From the NCBI GenBank assembly GCA_021815535.1, contig JAKAGL010000010.1:1-19972 (forward strand): a stretch of 19,972 bases of DNA, read 5' to 3'. This DNA comes from a bacterium (GTDB lineage: Bacteria; Nitrospinota_A; UBA7883; JACRGQ01). Shown one piece after another: positions 6,952 through 14,334 of the stretch (its first letter is position 1; each line of letters begins with the position of its first letter). A program made the position numbers and the translations under genes. Below the pieces are notes generated by a model, which was given only the letters and a program-made list of their open reading frames with translations, did not search any database and was not told where the DNA came from.

Positions 6952-7831
6952 TGGCGTATTCCCTATCTCCGATCATCTTATAATAAAGTGCCCAAAAGCG
7001 CACAGCCACCGCGAATATCACATTCAGGATGAGGCTTTTGGTGCCTGGATGGTGTTTTTCAAAATACCGGCGGTAACTCATGAATTTTTCCAGAAGCACC
7101 CGCGGTTTTTCCTTTTTCGAGCTATAGCCAACATAATGCTCGATCTCGAACGATGGATCAAACACCACGTTAAACCCGGCCCGTTTGCAGCGTAAACACC
7201 AGTCGATCTCTTCGCAGAAGAGAAAGAACCGCTGATCAAACGGTCCCGTTTTATACCACGTTAGACGCTTCACCAGCAAGAACGCTCCAGTTACATAATC
7301 CACCGGCTTTGGATGGCTGTGCGGATCAAACTGCCCGAATCGCCCTCTAAGCAACGGAGTTAGCAGCCTCTTGATGCCCGGCAAATGAAGGAGTGCCCGC
7401 AGCCGGAAGGCCCACGCAAATACGAGAAAAAGCGTAGGAAATCCATACGCTGAACTTTGGATGCTTCCATCGGGGCGGCGGTTTTGGCAGCCAAGGGCGC
7501 CCGCCGCCGCATCCGCCTTAAAAGCATCCAACAAGACATCGATACCATCCGAAAGAATACGCGTATCCGGATTGAGAAAAAGTAGGAATTCCCCGACAGC
7601 GATATCGGCCCCGGCATTGCAGCCGGCAGCAAAACCCATGTTCGTTTCGCTCATGATGAACGCCGTGTGGCGGTCGGCTCGGGTTGCGGCGGTCAGGCTT
7701 CCGTCGGTGCTCGCATTATCCACAATGATGACTTCATATTCGAGCGGACCGAACTTATCGGCCATAGACGCCACGCATTGTTCCAGATACGGACCGCTGT
7801 TGTAATTGACGATGATAACGCTTAAACGCAT
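6905..7831 (-). CDS. Family 2 glycosyltransferase (rhamnosyltransferase/WbbL-like)
   Basis: 308 residues with a GT-A fold: SVIIVNYNSG (4-13), VDNASTDGS (37-45), SETNMGFAAGCNAG and LNPDTR as the metal/nucleotide-sugar motif. The late FLFCEEIDWCLRCKRAGF and IEHYVGYSS signature is typical of WbbL-like rhamnosyltransferases of O-antigen or cell-surface glycan synthesis. A C-terminal hydrophobic stretch (LILNVIFAVAVRFWALYY) suggests membrane association. Acceptor and donor cannot be read from sequence. It overlaps larE by 47 bp with no functional link apparent. There is no clear Shine-Dalgarno. A TATGAT box at 7843-7838 lies six bases before the ATG, squeezed against the upstream terminator. Confidence 0.85.
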   Translation of the reverse strand: MRLSVIIVNYNSGPYLEQCVASMADKFGPLEYEVIIVDNASTDGSLTAATRADRHTAFIMSETNMGFAAGCNAGADIAVGEFLLFLNPDTRILSDGIDVLLDAFKADAAAGALGCQNRRPDGSIQSSAYGFPTLFLVFAWAFRLRALLHLPGIKRLLTPLLRGRFGQFDPHSHPKPVDYVTGAFLLVKRLTWYKTGPFDQRFFLFCEEIDWCLRCKRAGFNVVFDPSFEIEHYVGYSSKKEKPRVLLEKFMSYRRYFEKHHPGTKSLILNVIFAVAVRFWALYYKMIGDREYANAYKGIKSRLEFDEG

Positions 7832-7837
7832 GGTTCA

Positions 7838-7843
7838 ATCATA
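7838..7843 (-). promoter_or_regulatory. -10-like box directly before the glycosyltransferase start
   Basis: TATGAT on the minus strand, six bases before ATG 7831 and only 13 bases past the T-tract of the fab/parvulin terminator. If real, its -35 would lie in the T-tract and the mRNA would be leaderless. The alternative is read-through of the terminator. Confidence 0.3.
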
Positions 7844-7856
7844 GCGGGTATTTTTG

Positions 7857-7893
7857 AAAAAAAGAAAGGCGGCGGGCCGTACAGCCCGCCGCC
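7857..7893 (-). terminator. Strong intrinsic terminator after the parvulin gene
   Basis: Read on the minus strand: GGCGGCGGGC, loop TGTACG, GCCCGCCGCC (a perfect 10-bp GC-only stem, 7893-7868), then TTTCTTTTTTT (7867-7857). It lies 11 bases past the parvulin stop codon and closes the fabD-fabG-parvulin unit. Confidence 0.92.
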
Positions 7894-7904
7894 GGATTGC
7901 CGGA

Positions 7905-8984
7905 TCAGAGGTTGATCTTTATTTTTGCCTTAGTCTTGAGGTCTTCGATGTATTTTTTCACCGCCTCTCCCTTTTTCTGGGATTCAAGGCCGCGAATCAG
8001 GTCATTCTTCATCTCGGCAAACGAGATGGAGCCAGCCGGCTTGCGCTCTTCGAACTTGATGAGATGCAAACCAAACGGAGTGGTAACAATACCGCTTACC
8101 TCACCCGGCTTCATGTTCCACACCGCATCTTCAAATTCCTTCACCATCGCCCCTTTCGGGAAGAAACCAAGGTCGCCGCCATTTTCGGCGCTGCCGTCTT
8201 GAGAATATTTCTTGGCGAGGTCCTCAAATTTCGCCCCGGCCTTGAGCTCCGCCTGGATGCCTTCCATTTTCTTCCTTATTTCGGCTTTCTTGGCATCATC
8301 GGCGTTCTTGTCCACCAACAGGATTATATGACGCGCTTTCACCATTTCTGGGCGGTCAAAGTCCTTTGTATTTTCGTCGTAGTACTTCTTGGCTTCAGCC
8401 TCACTCACCTTCACTTGATTGGTAACCTTTTCATCAAGCAGACGGCGAATGGCGAGATTCTTGCCAATATCCCGTTTCAAGTCTTTCTCAGTTACCCCCT
8501 GTTCCTTCAAGCCTCTTTTGTATTCTTCTGGCGAAGGAAAGGATTTGGCGATTTTGTCCATCTGATCCTGAACTTCTTTATCGTCGGCCTTTATTTTCTG
8601 GGCTGTCGCTTCCTGATAAAGCACTTCGGCAGTCACCATCCGGTCGACCACCTGTTTCTGGGCATTTTTAAGCCATTCTTCTGTAAGCGGCTGGCCATGC
8701 GACTTCATCTGTTTTATCAGATTTTCAAGAACCTTTTCGAATATCTCCTTGCTAATCTCCACTCCGCCCACAGTCCCAATCACCTTAGGAAGTTTTTTCG
8801 GATCATAAACAGCTTCCTTCACCGGGGCCGGAGGCGGAGCGGGTGTAACCGACGGAACCGCTTTGGAGGCTCCTTTCCCTTCCGCTGCCGACGCAGACGT
8901 CAGGTTCGAATCAAAAAAGGACATAAACGCGAAGCCGATCACGAGCAATACGGCCACTGCCATGCCCACAGCTTTTTTCTTCAT
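7905..8984 (-). CDS. Periplasmic parvulin-type peptidyl-prolyl isomerase (SurA/PrsA-like chaperone)
   Basis: 359 residues. Signal peptide MKKK followed by a hydrophobic core to about residue 24 and an Ala-rich cleavage region (SASAA, ~31-35), then a Pro-rich linker (PSVTPAPPPAPV). Residues ~65-200 are a SurA_N/PpiC-type helical chaperone domain. Residues ~215-315 form the rotamase domain: KARHIILLVDK, FEDLAKKYSQDGSAENGGDLGFF, TPFGLHLIKFEER. It should fold secreted and outer-membrane proteins. Start supported by GGAG eight bases before ATG. It follows fabG by 44 bp on the same strand and ends at a strong terminator, so it is probably co-transcribed with the fatty-acid genes although functionally unrelated. 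Exact family member (SurA, PpiC, PrsA) not decided. Confidence 0.88.
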   Translation of the reverse strand: MKKKAVGMAVAVLLVIGFAFMSFFDSNLTSASAAEGKGASKAVPSVTPAPPPAPVKEAVYDPKKLPKVIGTVGGVEISKEIFEKVLENLIKQMKSHGQPLTEEWLKNAQKQVVDRMVTAEVLYQEATAQKIKADDKEVQDQMDKIAKSFPSPEEYKRGLKEQGVTEKDLKRDIGKNLAIRRLLDEKVTNQVKVSEAEAKKYYDENTKDFDRPEMVKARHIILLVDKNADDAKKAEIRKKMEGIQAELKAGAKFEDLAKKYSQDGSAENGGDLGFFPKGAMVKEFEDAVWNMKPGEVSGIVTTPFGLHLIKFEERKPAGSISFAEMKNDLIRGLESQKKGEAVKKYIEDLKTKAKIKINL

Positions 8985-9028
8985 TACAACTTCTCCAAAA
9001 TAGTAGGTTAAGTGAAAGGCCGCGGCCC

Positions 9029-9769
9029 TTACATGTACATTCCGCCATTTACGTGCAACACCTGTCCGGTTATATAACCCGCCGCATCAGAGGCGAGAAA
9101 CACCACTGCGTTCGCAACGTCCCGCGTGGATCCAAACCGTTTCACGGGAATGGATTCCAGCACCGTTGTTTTCACGTCGTCGTTTAAAACGTCCGTCATT
9201 TCAGTAACTATATATCCTGGAGCGACAAGGTTCACCAAAATATTGCGGCTGGCCAATTCCTTGGCCACCGCCTTCGTAAGTCCCACTTGCCCCGCTTTAC
9301 TGGCGGCATAATTCGCCTGCCCTGCGTTCCCGGTGCTTCCAACGACCGAGCCAATATTAACAATCCGCCCGGCACGTTTTTTCATCATTGGGCGCGAAAC
9401 CGCGCGAGTCATGTTGAACGCGCCCTTCAGATTAGTGTCTAAAACATCGTCCCAATCGGAATCTTTCATCCTCATCAGCAGGCCGTCTTTGGTGATCCCG
9501 GCGTTATTCACCAGGATATCCAAACCTCCCAGCTTATCGATGCACTCTTTCACGACATCGTCACAACGTGCACTATCCGCTACATTCAGCTGCGCCTGCT
9601 CCCCTTTTACCCCATTGGCGCGGATAGCATCCACAACACCATCGGCCGGCGTTGAATTATAGGTAATGAAAACATCGGCCCCCGCTTCAGCCAAGGTAAG
9701 GGCGATTTCCTTACCAATCCCACGCGAAGCCCCGGTCACTAGGGCAACCTTTCCGCTAAGCGTTTTGAT
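9029..9769 (-). CDS. fabG: 3-oxoacyl-[ACP] reductase, apparent AUC start
   Basis: NADPH-dependent reduction of 3-oxoacyl-ACP in fatty-acid elongation. Short-chain dehydrogenase motifs: TGASRGIG (12-19), NNAG (88-91), Ser141, Tyr154 and Lys158 in GSVVGSTGNAGQANYAASK, and a C-terminal GGMYM. The family begins with Met-x-x-Leu-x-Gly-Lys. Here that place reads ATC AAA ACG CTT AGC GGA AAG, so the first codon is ATC (9769-9767), preceded by GGAGG at 9780-9776 with six-base spacing. With this start the protein is 246 residues, the family norm. The only other upstream option is TTG at 9802, which adds 11 residues (MQVWKKRWRCS) inside fabD, ends up with an unusual Arg/Trp-rich extension and lacks a good ribosome site. 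Overlaps fabD by 14 bp. Confidence 0.93.
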   Translation of the reverse strand: MKTLSGKVALVTGASRGIGKEIALTLAEAGADVFITYNSTPADGVVDAIRANGVKGEQAQLNVADSARCDDVVKECIDKLGGLDILVNNAGITKDGLLMRMKDSDWDDVLDTNLKGAFNMTRAVSRPMMKKRAGRIVNIGSVVGSTGNAGQANYAASKAGQVGLTKAVAKELASRNILVNLVAPGYIVTEMTDVLNDDVKTTVLESIPVKRFGSTRDVANAVVFLASDAAGYITGQVLHVNGGMYM

Positions 9770-10700
9770 TGAGCACCTCCAGCGTTTTTTCCAAACTTGC
9801 AAGGTCTTCCACGTTGCACAAGGTTAGACTCTTGTCCATCCGTTTGAACATTCCAATTAGGGTCTTGCCAATGCCAAATTCTATTACCGTTTGTACCCCA
9901 TTATCAAGCATCGCCTGCATCACACCCGTCCACCGCACCGCACCGGTCACCTGCTTTTTCACCCCCTCGCGTGCCTCAGCCGCGGCCGAAACCGGTTTGG
10001 CGTCAACATTGTTAATCAGTGGAACCACGGGGTTGTTGAATTTCAACTTATCCAGATCGGCAGCAAGCCGGATGGCGGCATCATTCATGAACGGGGAATG
10101 GAAAGCGGCGCTGACATTTAACACAACCACCTTTTTGGCGCCACGCTCCTGCAAAACGGGAACCGCCTTTTCTATCAGATCCTTCCGGCCTGCAATCACC
10201 GTTTGTGCATCGCCGTTGTAGTTGGCCGGTTGCAACGCCCCCGGCCCATCGCTCATGAGGCGGCAAACGTCTTCAATCGCCGCCGCGTCCAGCCCCAGCA
10301 CCGCCGCCATGCCTCCACCACGTGCCTCGCTCATATAGAGGCCGCGCCGCCGTACAATACCAACCCCATCTTCAAACGAAAGTGCGTTCACGGCGTATAG
10401 GGCCGTAAATTCGCCTAACGAGTGCCCAGCCACAAAATCGGGCTGTACGTTGCTTCGTTCACGGAAGGCGGCCAGGGCCATAGCCCCGACAGTGAATAAC
10501 GCTGGCTGGGTATTCTGGGTCTGAGCCAACTGGTCCTCCGGCCCCTCATAACATAGTTTGCCAAGATCGATACCAATAGCGGCGGAAGCGGAATCCATAA
10601 GGCCACCCACAGGCGGGCAGTTGAGCGCCAAATCTTTACCCATTCCAACAGCCTGTGCCCCCTGACCGGGGAAGACGAACGCGATCTTTCCTGTTTTCAT
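9756..10700 (-). CDS. fabD: Malonyl-CoA:ACP transacylase
   Basis: Loads malonate onto acyl carrier protein for fatty-acid synthesis. 314 residues with PGQGAQ (11-16), nucleophile Ser94 in GHSLGEF, RRRGLYM (118-124), and His201 in AFHSPFM, matching the Ser/His pair of E. coli FabD (Ser92/His201). Start chosen at ATG 10700 (MKTGKIAFVFPGQG), the usual family beginning; an upstream in-frame start at 10739 adds 13 atypical residues. The fabG start lies inside its 3' end, so translation is coupled. fabH, plsX, acpP and fabF, the usual neighbours, are not adjacent here. Confidence 0.94.
   Translation of the reverse strand: MKTGKIAFVFPGQGAQAVGMGKDLALNCPPVGGLMDSASAAIGIDLGKLCYEGPEDQLAQTQNTQPALFTVGAMALAAFRERSNVQPDFVAGHSLGEFTALYAVNALSFEDGVGIVRRRGLYMSEARGGGMAAVLGLDAAAIEDVCRLMSDGPGALQPANYNGDAQTVIAGRKDLIEKAVPVLQERGAKKVVVLNVSAAFHSPFMNDAAIRLAADLDKLKFNNPVVPLINNVDAKPVSAAAEAREGVKKQVTGAVRWTGVMQAMLDNGVQTVIEFGIGKTLIGMFKRMDKSLTLCNVEDLASLEKTLEVLNQNA
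9767..9780 (-). promoter_or_regulatory. Perfect Shine-Dalgarno positioned for an AUC start of fabG
   Basis: GGAGG (9780-9776), spacer TGCTCA, then ATC (9769-9767) on the minus strand, all within the last codons of fabD. The spacing is ideal for that codon and for no standard start codon in the fabG frame. Confidence 0.6.
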
Positions 10701-10712
10701 AATGCGCTTGAG

Positions 10713-10739
10713 TCTATATGGTGAATTCTGAATATTCAA
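10713..10739 (-). promoter_or_regulatory. Possible fabD promoter
   Basis: TTGAAT (10739-10734), 15-base spacer, TATAGA (10718-10713) on the minus strand, 12 bases before ATG 10700. The spacer is short. The implied leader is about 5-6 bases with no Shine-Dalgarno. Confidence 0.35.
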
Positions 10740-10840
10740 GGGTATTTAGGGATTTTTCGGTAAATATCGTGGTGGTAATTTTATTCGGGATTCCCCGTTC
10801 TGACCGCTACAAAACAACGCGATGAGGATAAGGCCGTTCT

Positions 10841-11953
10841 TTACTTTTTTACAGGAGAGGGCGGTTCGACCTTGGCGATCTTATCCATCATTTCACGGGC
10901 TTCCTGCATTTCTGAATCAAGCACTAGCGCCTGCTTGAACCTTTCCACCGCTTTATCGTTCTTCCCTTGGCGCATCCACATCATGCCCAGATTGAAATAA
11001 ATGCCGGGATCGCTCTCATCCAGTTTCAGAGCGTTATTGTAGCTCCCCTCCGCCTCGTCGAAGCGTCCTGCGCGGCTCAGCGCTATGCCGATACGGTTGT
11101 AGGCATAAATAAAATCGGGAGATTGATCTTTGGCCATATTGAAAAAATAAAGAGCTTCGTCGATGTGGTTCTTTTCCAGAAACGCGTTGCCGCAATCCAT
11201 GATGAGCTTGATATTACGCGGCTCCAGCGCAATCGCCTTCTTGAAAAAGTCCATGGCGGAAGCTTTGTCCCCTCTTGTCAGCTGCACCATTCCCATTTTG
11301 AAGAAAACGCGGGCGTCATTGGGCTGTATCTCGTTCGCCTTCGCCAACACGCGCAGGGCGGTATCGTAATCCTCCTGCGCCGTAAGCACTTCGGCCATCT
11401 TCAGATAGCCGTCAAAGAACTTCGGATCCTCTTTCAACGCCTTCCGGAGATTTTCCTTAGCATCCGCAAGGTTACCCGCTTCCATCGCTTTGCAGCCCAG
11501 CGTGTAATATTGCAACATTCCCGCAAGATTGCCGATCTGGCTTCTCTCGATCTTCCCCTCTTTCAATATCGCCAGCAGACTCTTTTCCATTTCATTAATG
11601 TTTACCGGCAAACGGCAGAAAGCCCCCCTCACTTTGCGTTTTTCATAGCTGTACTGGTACACCATTGGCGTTTTTGAAAAGATAAAAATGGGAGTATTGG
11701 CGAACCGGGTGGTGTCGACCACCCGCTCCAAAAGGCTGTGGTTGTTATGCGAATCCACGTTTATAAAAAGGAGATGGAATGAGGACAACTCCAGTTTGTC
11801 AAAGGCTGTATCGGCATCACGTGCTTCGGTAATACCGGTGATATGCTTACCGTGAAAGTATGCCTTCAACAGTTTGAATTCGGGCGGAGTGAAGCCGACA
11901 ATGAAAACACGGGCTTTTTCATATTTTAAAAACAGCTTCTCTTCCGGTGTCAT
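10841..11953 (-). CDS. Degenerate receiver domain fused to TPR repeats
   Basis: 370 residues. The N-terminal ~125 residues have the alternating pattern of a CheY-like receiver (ARVFIVGF; HLLFINVDSH; TPIFIFSKTP; RGAFCRLPVN), but the acidic pair is missing (VGF in place of xDD), Asn appears at the phospho-acceptor position (FIN), and Lys of the KP motif appears as LP. It therefore should not be phosphorylated in the normal way. Residues ~145-355 hold about six tetratricopeptide repeats (for example AGNLADAKENLRKALKEDP, GDKASAMDFFKKAIALEP, AGRFDEAEGSYNNALKLDE), a protein-binding scaffold. No enzymatic domain or signal peptide. Role unknown; a signalling scaffold is inference. AGGAG lies about 12 bases before the ATG at 11953. 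Divergent from rsmI. Confidence 0.82.
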   Translation of the reverse strand: MTPEEKLFLKYEKARVFIVGFTPPEFKLLKAYFHGKHITGITEARDADTAFDKLELSSFHLLFINVDSHNNHSLLERVVDTTRFANTPIFIFSKTPMVYQYSYEKRKVRGAFCRLPVNINEMEKSLLAILKEGKIERSQIGNLAGMLQYYTLGCKAMEAGNLADAKENLRKALKEDPKFFDGYLKMAEVLTAQEDYDTALRVLAKANEIQPNDARVFFKMGMVQLTRGDKASAMDFFKKAIALEPRNIKLIMDCGNAFLEKNHIDEALYFFNMAKDQSPDFIYAYNRIGIALSRAGRFDEAEGSYNNALKLDESDPGIYFNLGMMWMRQGKNDKAVERFKQALVLDSEMQEAREMMDKIAKVEPPSPVKK

Positions 11954-11982
11954 TCCCTTTTACAACTCCTTTGATTCACCGT

Positions 11983-11990
11983 ATTATAAT
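11983..11990. promoter_or_regulatory. Shared palindromic -10 (ATTATAAT) for divergent TPR gene and rsmI
   Basis: ATTATAAT is its own reverse complement and so gives TATAAT on both strands (+: 11985-11990; -: 11988-11983). Only 42 bases separate the two start codons. On the plus strand the box ends five bases before the rsmI ATG (leaderless). On the minus strand it leaves a leader of about 24 bases with AGGAG. -35 elements are weak on both sides. Confidence 0.45.
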
Positions 11991-11995
11991 GAAAC

Positions 11996-12730
11996 ATGAA
12001 TTCAAATCCAAACCTGCTTGGCACACTTTATCTTGTGGCAACCCCCATCGGCAATCTTGGTGACATGACCTACCGTGCCGTAGAGATACTGAAAACGGTT
12101 GATGTGATCGCCGCGGAGGATACCCGGACAAGCAAACGGCTTCTGGATCACTACGGAGTCGGACCCAAGCGGATGGTGAGTTACTTCGGGCCAAAGGAGC
12201 ATCAGCGGGCAGAAACATTGCTGCATGTGCTGCTGGAAGGAAAAAACGTTGCTCTGATCACGGACGCTGGCACCCCCGGCATCAGCGATCCCGCCGTTAA
12301 GGTGGTGCGCCGGGCAATAGCCCACGGCATAACGGTGATACCGGTGCCGGGCGCCTCAGCACTACTGGCTGGATTAAGCGGCAGCGGGCTTGATACCTCC
12401 TCTTTCACCTTTGAAGGATTCTTGCCTATAAAAAGCGGCCGGCGGCTAAATGCGCTGAACCGCCTCGCGGCAGAACCGCGAACGGTAGTGCTCTTTGAAA
12501 GCACTCACCGTATCGCCAAACTGCTGGATGAGTTGGAACAGATTATGCCAGAGCGGCTCATCGTGGTGGCGCGCGAGTTGACGAAAATTCATGAAGAGTT
12601 TCTGCGTGGCATCCCCACTGAGATCAAGGCGTCCATTAAAGGTGCCCGCCTTAAGGGTGAAATGGTTGTGATTATTCCTTCTTCGGACTCGCATGCGCTG
12701 GAGCTTCAGAAGGATGCGGAAGACGATTGA
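11996..12730 (+). CDS. rsmI: 16S rRNA (cytidine-1402-2'-O)-methyltransferase
   Basis: SAM-dependent 2'-O-methylation of C1402 in the ribosomal P site. 244 residues of the tetrapyrrole-methylase fold: LYLVATPIGNLGDMTYRAVE at the N-terminus, IAAEDTRTSKRLL (38-50), ITDAGTPGISDP (87-98), PVPGASALLAGLSGSGL (116-132), FEGFLP and VARELTKIHEEF. All are diagnostic of RsmI. There is no Shine-Dalgarno before the ATG; a -10 box stands five bases upstream. The 3' end overlaps the convergent grpE gene by 59 bp, so both C-termini are encoded in the same DNA. Confidence 0.95.
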   Translation: MNSNPNLLGTLYLVATPIGNLGDMTYRAVEILKTVDVIAAEDTRTSKRLLDHYGVGPKRMVSYFGPKEHQRAETLLHVLLEGKNVALITDAGTPGISDPAVKVVRRAIAHGITVIPVPGASALLAGLSGSGLDTSSFTFEGFLPIKSGRRLNALNRLAAEPRTVVLFESTHRIAKLLDELEQIMPERLIVVARELTKIHEEFLRGIPTEIKASIKGARLKGEMVVIIPSSDSHALELQKDAEDD

Positions 12731-13238
12731 CCAGCACCCCGGCGGGACGCAACAACCTGTCATAAAGCAGGTAGCCGGGGCGTTGTACCGATAATACGGC
12801 ATTGTCGGGCTTGGAAGGATCGGCCAACATCCCCATTGCTTCATGAAGCTTTGGATCGAAAGGCTGCCCCGCCGCATCTATCCTCCGGACGTTGAATTGC
12901 TCCAGCGTTTTAAGAAAACTGTCAAACACCATCCCCACCCCTTGGCGCATCGGATCGTCTGCCGTGGCGTGGGTAAGGGCGATCTCCAGCGTATCAAGCA
13001 CCGTCACCAGTTCGCGGGCCATCGGCATAGCGGCGTACTTCACATCCTCTTCTTTTTGCCGTTCAAGTCGTTTGCGGGTATTTTCAAAATCCGCGCGCTG
13101 CAACAACAAATCGTAACGTAGTTTCTCCACTTCGGCCTCCAATGCCTCTTTGCCGTCGGCCGACGAATCGGGCTTCGGCTCAATGTCCGCCGCCTTCTGA
13201 TCTTCCACAGGCCCTTTTTGTTCCTGTTCCCCGTTCAT
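12672..13238 (-). CDS. grpE: Nucleotide exchange factor GrpE
   Basis: Cochaperone that releases ADP from DnaK. 188 residues: an acidic disordered N-terminus (1-33), a long coiled-coil helix (34-75), and the beta-domain signature FDPKLHEAMG...VLSVQRPGYLLYDRLLRPAGVLV. ATG 13238 overlaps the hrcA stop codon (ATGA), with GGGAG six bases upstream, so the two are coupled. The C-terminal ~20 residues (LPHPSEAPAHASPKKE) are antisense to the end of rsmI. dnaK and dnaJ, which usually follow, are absent here. Confidence 0.95.
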   Translation of the reverse strand: MNGEQEQKGPVEDQKAADIEPKPDSSADGKEALEAEVEKLRYDLLLQRADFENTRKRLERQKEEDVKYAAMPMARELVTVLDTLEIALTHATADDPMRQGVGMVFDSFLKTLEQFNVRRIDAAGQPFDPKLHEAMGMLADPSKPDNAVLSVQRPGYLLYDRLLRPAGVLVNRLPHPSEAPAHASPKKE

Positions 13239-14281
13239 TTTCTGCTCCCAATCATGATGCCATTAAGCGATTTCGAGAAATAGTCCAACAACCCCAACAT
13301 GTACGGGTAATCCATCCGCGTAGGGCCGATCACGCCGATGGCCCCATCCCATCCTTCCGGCGTACCCCCGCAGGAATGGGCCACGAAAACACAGTCCTCA
13401 ACACCGCCGTTGTATTTGCACTCTGCACCGACTTCGACCACTATCTGGTTGGCATCTTCATCCATGCAACGGTCCAGTATGGCGAGCAGCCGCTTCTTGT
13501 CAGCAAGTAACTTTAGCAGGTTTTTCAGTTTGAGGGCATCCTTTTGAAATTCCGGAATATCAAACAGAACCTCCGTCCCCTCCACCGCTAGGTCGAGGCC
13601 TTGATCATCGAGCGCCAACTGTTCCTGAATCTTAATTGTCCTTTCAAAAAGGCGGCCGGCCCGCGCCTCTTCGGTCCCCACCCTGCGGCGAAGAGCGGCG
13701 CGTATCTGTTTCAGGTTTTTTCCGGAGAAATGGTGATTAATGTAATTCGCCAGTTCTTCCAGATCCGCACTGGTCAATTCTTCATCCAGCGTGACAAGCA
13801 CATTGCGGACGCGTCCCAATGTTCCCACCAACACTACCTGTATACGGCGGGACCCTATGTTTACAAAGTGAAAACGGCTGATTGGCTCTGATGAGAGTTT
13901 TGGAAAAAGCACCAGGCCCGCCTGATGTGAAGACACTGATAACAGGCGGGAGGCCACGGTAAGTATATTCCCCGAATTTACATCGGCAGCGAAAAGTCCG
14001 GTATCGATAGTCCGGCGCTCGCAAGAAGTAAGGGGCCTTCCCTTCATCAATTCGGCAATGTAAAAACGATAGCCTTTGTTGGTGGGTACACGGCCCGCTG
14101 AAGTGTGCGGCTGGTTGATGAATCCCATCTCATCAAGGTTTGCCATGATGTGACGTATAGTCGCCGGACTGAGTCCTAGCGTGGAAAGAGTGTGGCTGGC
14201 AACCGGGGCGGGATTATGAATGTGGTTCTCCACTACCGCCCGTAATACCTGCCGTTCCCGTTCCCCCAATGTTTCAATCAA
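13235..14281 (-). CDS. hrcA: Heat-inducible transcription repressor HrcA (TTG start)
   Basis: Repressor of class I heat-shock genes through CIRCE operators. 348 residues with an N-terminal winged helix (GERERQVLRAVVENHI; TLGLSPATIRHIMANLDEMGFI; QPHTSAGRVPTNKGYRFYI), a GAF-like middle and the C-terminal IGVIGPTRMDYPYMLGLLDYFSKSL signature. I choose TTG 14281, because AAAGGAG lies six bases upstream and the protein then begins directly before the helix (LIETLGERERQ). A TTG at 14338 would add 19 uncharacteristic residues. No CIRCE (TTAGCACTC-N9-GAGTGCTAA) is visible nearby. It lies 53 bp after the amidohydrolase gene. Confidence 0.94.
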   Translation of the reverse strand: MIETLGERERQVLRAVVENHIHNPAPVASHTLSTLGLSPATIRHIMANLDEMGFINQPHTSAGRVPTNKGYRFYIAELMKGRPLTSCERRTIDTGLFAADVNSGNILTVASRLLSVSSHQAGLVLFPKLSSEPISRFHFVNIGSRRIQVVLVGTLGRVRNVLVTLDEELTSADLEELANYINHHFSGKNLKQIRAALRRRVGTEEARAGRLFERTIKIQEQLALDDQGLDLAVEGTEVLFDIPEFQKDALKLKNLLKLLADKKRLLAILDRCMDEDANQIVVEVGAECKYNGGVEDCVFVAHSCGGTPEGWDGAIGVIGPTRMDYPYMLGLLDYFSKSLNGIMIGSRK

Positions 14282-14334
14282 CGGAAGCTCCTTTGGATGT
14301 GCATTAGCCGTTATAAGAAATACCCCCGGCAATT

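Noticed and set aside
7854..9011. 385-codon open frame on the plus strand
   Set aside because: It is exactly antisense to the parvulin gene, which has a signal peptide and conserved domains. The plus-strand translation is His/Phe-rich with no recognisable domain and reads through the GC-only terminator hairpin. It is a composition artefact.
10967..11677. 236-codon plus-strand frame opposite the TPR gene
   Set aside because: Mirror of a repetitive coding frame; its translation has no domain features, whereas the minus strand shows regular TPR consensus.
12440..12520. GCACTC/GAGTGC fragments as possible CIRCE half sites (for example near 12501 and 10420)
   Set aside because: Isolated half sites inside coding sequence with no inverted partner at nine-base spacing, and none lies upstream of hrcA.
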